Assembly (NCBI GenBank): GCA_050302175.1
Contig: JBNLAN010000034.1
Span: forward strand, 1-20,196
DNA from: JBNLAN01 sp050302175
GTDB lineage: Bacteria; Pseudomonadota; Zetaproteobacteria; Mariprofundales; Mariprofundaceae
DNA: 20,196 nucleotides
Direction: 5' to 3'
The translations under genes and the position numbers were made by a program. Below, one piece after another: positions 16,432 through 20,196 of the stretch (position 1 is its first letter; each line of letters starts with the position of its first letter). The notes under the pieces are model-generated. The model worked only from the letters and a program-made list of their open reading frames with translations, did not search any database and was not told where the DNA came from.

Positions 16432-17298
16432 ATGAAATTTATTAGCAGAATGAATTTGAGCCTTATTTCTGTATTCCTTCTGTTACTTTTTTTGGCCCCC
16501 CAATCGTTTGCAGGAGTAACTGAAGATTTTAACGGGCAAGGGCTGGCGGCCTATAAATCGAAAAATTACGAGCAGGCGAAAGCGCTATTTTCGAAAGCAA
16601 TCGAGCTTAATTCTGATGATACGGAAGCCAAACTAAATCTTTCCATCACATTGATGCATCTGAAAGAATACGAAAACGCCGTTGCTATTTCGTATGATGT
16701 CCTAATTCATGCCAAATCATTTTTCGACAAATCAGATGCTTTTTACAATGGTAGAAAAGCATGCGAATTTTTCTGGAGTAAAGAGGTTAAATTCAAAAAC
16801 TCTTTCAGCTGTGCGTCATTTGGAGATATCAGAAAGGGTGCTTTTTACTACTATAAAGCACTGCTCGAGAAACCATCCAGGGCAAAATATGAACTTCTAA
16901 AGAAGATTGTAATTGATGAGTTTCTTTCCGAATACGCTGAAGCGGACAACCATTTATCAGAGGCAGAGATCGAACAGCTTAAAAAAGGAGAGTTCCCGGC
17001 CTCCGGTAACGGAATTGTAGGATTCGTTTATGCCCAAGAAGTGCTTGCATTTGTGCATGACAGTGATGCCAAAGATCAAAACAATCCGCCGCAAGTTGCT
17101 GTCTACAATAGCAATGGACAAAGCTTTGAAGTGATCCGAACACAAGAAATCTATCCAAATAGCGGCTTGTATATGGGCTCAAAAGATTTTGGTCAATTGC
17201 TTTACCATGGCACCTATAATATAGCTGTCTATGTCGATGAAAAGGCTTATAACAATCATCAAATCAATACCTATAAAAAGATGTTCTTTGCTCACTGA
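16432..17298 (+). CDS. Secreted or periplasmic TPR-repeat protein, AT-rich
   Basis: This 288-residue protein has a clear Sec signal peptide (LISVFLLLLFLAPQSFA, predicted cleavage after A27). Two TPR-like repeats follow at about residues 31-98 (GLAAYKSKNYEQAKALFSKA; LNLSITLMHLKEYENAVAIS). The rest (about 100-288) has two spaced cysteines (in KACEFFW and FSCASFG) and a C-terminal beta-like region (GIVGFVYAQEVLAFVHDS, NIAVYVDEKAYNNH) that I do not recognise. ATG 16432 has a strong SD (GGGAGAGGAG). Its codons end in A or T far more often than those of its neighbours, suggesting transfer or relaxed selection. It stands alone between the rnfH cluster and the polyphosphate genes. Function is unknown; the TPR part suggests protein binding. 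Confidence 0.8.
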   Translation: MKFISRMNLSLISVFLLLLFLAPQSFAGVTEDFNGQGLAAYKSKNYEQAKALFSKAIELNSDDTEAKLNLSITLMHLKEYENAVAISYDVLIHAKSFFDKSDAFYNGRKACEFFWSKEVKFKNSFSCASFGDIRKGAFYYYKALLEKPSRAKYELLKKIVIDEFLSEYAEADNHLSEAEIEQLKKGEFPASGNGIVGFVYAQEVLAFVHDSDAKDQNNPPQVAVYNSNGQSFEVIRTQEIYPNSGLYMGSKDFGQLLYHGTYNIAVYVDEKAYNNHQINTYKKMFFAH

Positions 17299-17379
17299 GC
17301 CTTACCGATTCCTATGCCGGGAGTTCCAAGGATATAGGACATAACTGTTATTCCCTGGCCCTGGTTGGAAACGATCCGC

Positions 17380-17601
17380 CTACTCGCTGCGGGCGAGTTT
17401 GGTGATGTCGGTGGCCGCTTTTTTGGCGATATCGGCTGCGGCATTCAGTTTGCCGACCAGAGCCGAGTCGATGGCCGATTCGATCAGCATGGCCAGTTCA
17501 TCGAGCTCATCACTGCTGATATGTGAGAGCGCTTCTTCACTCAATATCTTTTTAAATGCATCCACAACATGCTGGGCGTGAGTCGATTGGAGTAGGTTCA
17601 T
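17380..17601 (-). CDS. Small helical hypothetical protein downstream of ppk2
   Basis: This 73-residue, mostly helical protein starts MNLLQSTHAQHVVDAFKKIL. It has an acidic middle (SSDELDELAMLIESAIDSAL) and a Lys/Ala-rich end (AADIAKKAATDITKLARSE). There is no membrane segment or cysteine. The heptad-like spacing suggests a coiled-coil or helical bundle. ATG 17601 has GGAG about 6 nt upstream; a longer start at 17646 lacks this. It lies 50 nt downstream of ppk2 on the same strand, so it may be co-transcribed and could serve the polyphosphate system, but no family is recognised. Confidence 0.7.
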   Translation of the reverse strand: MNLLQSTHAQHVVDAFKKILSEEALSHISSDELDELAMLIESAIDSALVGKLNAAADIAKKAATDITKLARSE

Positions 17602-17651
17602 GGCAGGCTCCCTGTATGTATCGTGCGATCGTGCCGGTGGCAGCATGATCG

Positions 17652-18587
17652 CTATTTCAGTCTGGTCTCTACGATATGCTCGTCTTTCTCAAATATATCC
17701 GCCGCTTTGCCGACCAGTTTCGGATCGGGCGGCAACACCACATCTTCGTTTTTATCCGGATAGGGCATGCTGTGCAGGATGTGGTACATGCAGTTGATGC
17801 GGGCGCGCTTTTTGTCGTTCGATTTGATCACGGTCCATGGCGCATCGGCGGTATCGGTATAGAAAAACATCGCCTCCTTGGCTTCGGAGTAGTCGTCCCA
17901 TTTGTCCAGCGAGGCAATATCCACAGGGCTCAGCTTCCACTGCTTGAGCGGGTCGCTCTTGCGCGACTGGAAGCGGCGCAGCTGCTCCTCGCGGCTCACC
18001 GAGAACCAGAATTTGAAAAGTTTGATGCCGCTGCGAACCGTCAGGCGCTCCAGTTCCGGGGTCTGGCGCATGAATTCGAGATATTCGGTTGGCGAGCAGA
18101 ATCCCATGACGCGTTCCACACCGGCACGGTTGTACCAGGAGCGGTCGAACAGCACGATTTCGCCTTCGGTCGGCAGATGCTGGATGTAGCGCTGGAAATA
18201 CCATTCGCCGCGCTCGCGTTCGGTTGGTTTTTCCAGTGCGATCACGCGGGCATGACGCGGGTTCATATGTTCGTTGATGCGTTTGATGGTGCCGCCCTTG
18301 CCGGCCGCATCGCGCCCTTCGAACAGCATCACGATCTTCTGGCCAGTCTCGCGTACCCAGTTCTGCATTTTCAGCAGTTCGATCTGAAGTTGAGCCTTGG
18401 TATCTTCATACTCCTGCCGGCCCATCTTCTCTTTGTAGGGGTAGGTGCCGTTGCGGAAGCTTTCGCGCAGTGCCTCTTTGGAGGAGAGGATATCCTTGTC
18501 GAGATGTTCCGCCGGCTCTGCCTTCGGTTTTTTACTGATGTCGAGAATCCTGGCCGATTCCTCGCCCGCCTGTCCGGATTTTTTCAT
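17652..18587 (-). CDS. ppk2: Polyphosphate kinase 2 family protein
   Basis: This 311-residue single-domain PPK2 phosphorylates nucleoside diphosphates using polyphosphate, or the reverse. The Walker A motif GRDAAGKGG lies at residues 91-99, the Walker B/Arg region LFDRSWYNRAGVE at 146-158, and the lid with basic residues (REEQLRRFQSRKSDPLKQWK) at about 199-218. WTVIKSNDKKRARINCM and HILHSMPY follow, as in class I PPK2. The N-terminal 60 residues are a charged extension. Class and direction (GDP, ADP or AMP use) need assay. ATG 18587 has a GGGGG SD. The gene is divergent from the ppx/gppA gene, with 77 nt between starts, placing polyphosphate use and breakdown side by side. Confidence 0.95.
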   Translation of the reverse strand: MKKSGQAGEESARILDISKKPKAEPAEHLDKDILSSKEALRESFRNGTYPYKEKMGRQEYEDTKAQLQIELLKMQNWVRETGQKIVMLFEGRDAAGKGGTIKRINEHMNPRHARVIALEKPTERERGEWYFQRYIQHLPTEGEIVLFDRSWYNRAGVERVMGFCSPTEYLEFMRQTPELERLTVRSGIKLFKFWFSVSREEQLRRFQSRKSDPLKQWKLSPVDIASLDKWDDYSEAKEAMFFYTDTADAPWTVIKSNDKKRARINCMYHILHSMPYPDKNEDVVLPPDPKLVGKAADIFEKDEHIVETRLK

Positions 18588-18604
18588 GGCGAACCCCCGT
18601 GTGT

Positions 18605-18620
18605 AAGCTTATGCTAGCTT
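18605..18620. repeat. Inverted repeat in the ppk2-ppx divergent promoter region
   Basis: AAGCT (18605-18609) and AGCTT (18616-18620) are perfect inverted arms around TATGCT. The repeat sits in the 77-nt gap between the divergent ppk2 and ppx/gppA starts, where a regulator could act on both. It does not match the known PhoB box. Function is inferred from position. Confidence 0.35.
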
Positions 18621-18664
18621 CAACATGCTCAAATTCAATCGCAGGGAAGGAGTTTGCGTACCGC

Positions 18665-20196
18665 ATGCAAAACGAAACGCTTAATCCCGTCTCACATAGC
18701 GCCACATACGTTGCGGCGGTCGATATGGGTACCAACTCCTTCCATATGATCGTAGCAGAGATCATCTCCAAGGGTGTGTTTCGCGTGATTGATCGCGAGA
18801 AGCACTGGGTGCGGCTTGGCGATGGGCTGGGCAAAAACGGCAAGCTCGATCAGGCTGCCATCGAACGCATGCTCGATTCGCTGGGCAAGTGCAAGCGGCT
18901 GGCCGAGAGCTACAATGCGCCGCTGCACTGCATCGCCACCTCAGCCTTGCGCGATGCGGGCAATCGCGTGGCGATCCTGAATCGCATACGCAAAACGCTG
19001 GATCTGGAAATCGATATCGTGAGCGGACAGGAGGAGGCGCGCCTTATTTTTCAGGGGGTGCGCTCCGAGGGGCATGTCGGCAAGGAGCCGGTGCTGGTGA
19101 TCGATATCGGAGGCGGGAGCACCGAGGTGGTGGTGGGCAACCGGGACGAGGTGCTGGTGGCCGAAAGCATGAATATGGGTGCGCGCCGCTATGCGCGCGA
19201 GTTTTTCGAGTCCGGCAAATATCTCAAGAGGGATATTTCGCTCTGCGAGCATGCCGCCGCCAGCAAGATCCAGTCGATTGCTGCGGAGTATGATGAGTGG
19301 AACGGTGTCGAGGCGGTCGGCACTTCAGGCACCATCCGGGCGCTGGCCGAGCTGTGCGTGCATTTCGGAGAATCGGATAGCGCCACCACGCTGCGGCTGA
19401 AGCATTTAAAAAGCATCCTGCCGCAGCTCATCGAGGCCTCACGCAAAAAGGAGCAGATCGCCAATCTGGAGAAAGAGCGTGCTGATACCATCGTGGCAGG
19501 TACGATCATTTTGCAGGAGATCATGCAGGCGCTCGCCATCAAAAAGCTGACCATCAGCCCGAGTGCGCTGCGTGAAGGGATTGTGTTCGATCGTGCCGAG
19601 GAGCTGGGGGCGCTGGCGGTGCGTCCGATGCAGACCTCGGTGCAGGCGATGGTGGGCCGTTTCGATGTGGATCGGGCGCAGATTCACCGTGTGCGCAGCA
19701 CGGCCATGTGGATTTTTTCGAGCTATGCGAAGACGCTCGATCTCGATTTCGAGGCGCATGAATTGCTGTATGCTGCCTGCTCGCTACACGAAATCGGGCT
19801 CTCTATCAGCCACAGCCGCATGCACCTGCACGGCGCCTATATCGTGGAGCATGCCGATCTCACCGGGGTGACCTGGCGTCAGCAGCAGATGCTGGCCGCT
19901 ATTGTGCGTTTCCACCGCAAAGCCAGGCCTGGGAAGAATACCGCTGTGTTGAACAGGATGACCCGGCACGATGCAGATGTCGTTTCGAAGCTTGCCGCCA
20001 TTCTTCGCCTCGCTGCAGCCATGAATCGCACCCAGAGCGGCAAGCCCTGCCTGCCGTATGCGGTGGCGGCCGGGAAGGGGTGGGAGTGGGTGGTGGATGC
20101 CGAGTGGGCCGAGCAGCACGAAATCTGCCTGTGGAATGCCGGGAAGGAGAAGCCGCCGCTGGAGAAGTGGCTGAAGGGGAAGGTCGTGTTCAGGCG
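18665..20196 (+). CDS. ppx: Ppx/GppA-family exopolyphosphatase (3' end outside the window)
   Basis: The frame runs open for 510 codons to the right edge with no stop, so the gene is partial. It has the actin-like ASKHA ATPase fold of Ppx/GppA phosphatases: phosphate-1 loop AVDMGTNSFH (residues 18-27), the catalytic acid region SGQEEARLIF (about 120-129), phosphate-2 DIGGGSTE (147-154) and GTSGTIRALAE. A C-terminal HD-like domain follows (SLHEIGLSISHSRMHLHGAY, IVRFHRK), matching the long two-domain Ppx type. It hydrolyses polyphosphate ends or pppGpp; residues alone do not separate these. ATG 18665 has an AAGGAG SD about 12 nt upstream, rather far, but no closer start is available. It is divergent from ppk2. 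Confidence 0.93.
   Translation, partial: MQNETLNPVSHSATYVAAVDMGTNSFHMIVAEIISKGVFRVIDREKHWVRLGDGLGKNGKLDQAAIERMLDSLGKCKRLAESYNAPLHCIATSALRDAGNRVAILNRIRKTLDLEIDIVSGQEEARLIFQGVRSEGHVGKEPVLVIDIGGGSTEVVVGNRDEVLVAESMNMGARRYAREFFESGKYLKRDISLCEHAAASKIQSIAAEYDEWNGVEAVGTSGTIRALAELCVHFGESDSATTLRLKHLKSILPQLIEASRKKEQIANLEKERADTIVAGTIILQEIMQALAIKKLTISPSALREGIVFDRAEELGALAVRPMQTSVQAMVGRFDVDRAQIHRVRSTAMWIFSSYAKTLDLDFEAHELLYAACSLHEIGLSISHSRMHLHGAYIVEHADLTGVTWRQQQMLAAIVRFHRKARPGKNTAVLNRMTRHDADVVSKLAAILRLAAAMNRTQSGKPCLPYAVAAGKGWEWVVDAEWAEQHEICLWNAGKEKPPLEKWLKGKVVFR

Noticed and set aside
17676..18617. 313-codon plus-strand frame opposite ppk2
   Set aside because: The minus strand has intact Walker A and B motifs of PPK2; the plus frame has no recognisable domain.

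Overview
The window reads as ordinary chromosome of a Gram-negative proteobacterium. The evidence is outer-membrane and lipoprotein genes, a yfgM-bamB-der block, ratA-rnfH, a carB-greA junction and single-turn SD-led operons. The mix resembles Gammaproteobacteria and Zetaproteobacteria (Mariprofundus-like), but that placement is an inference from gene content and could not be tested here. No rRNA, tRNA, CRISPR array, transposase, integrase or phage gene was recognised.

Layout. Positions 1-141 hold the 3' end of a probable outer-membrane beta-barrel gene, closed by a terminator. Positions 416-2563 are a two-gene operon: a DUF898/YjgN multi-pass membrane protein and a membrane-anchored M48 metallopeptidase, closed by a bidirectional terminator. 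A small two-helix membrane protein (minus strand, 2683-2904) is divergent from a SthA-like flavoprotein (3085-4482), which is followed by a small basic ORF. A Sbal_3080-type lipoprotein (4785-5213) and a B12-binding-type radical SAM protein (5314-6804) follow as separate units.

The core is a compact same-strand cluster, 6964-16302: carB, greA, a DUF4149 membrane protein, an AI-2E/PerM-type permease, yfgM-like, bamB, der, ratA, rnfH. Spacings are mostly -4 to +15 nt, with one 61-nt gap by the start chosen for the yfgM-like gene. The cluster combines carbamoyl-phosphate synthesis, transcript-cleavage rescue, outer-membrane assembly and ribosome assembly. carA is not next to carB.

An AT-rich gene for a secreted TPR protein (16432-17298) interrupts the high-GC background. 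The window ends with polyphosphate metabolism: ppk2 and a small helical ORF on the minus strand, divergent from a ppx/gppA-family gene that runs off the right edge.

I found no convincing new multi-gene system. The points most worth a second look are the SthA-like enzyme with both redox cysteine positions replaced, the DUF898-M48 pair, the divergent polyphosphate locus, the AT-rich TPR gene, and several strong inverted repeats between genes.
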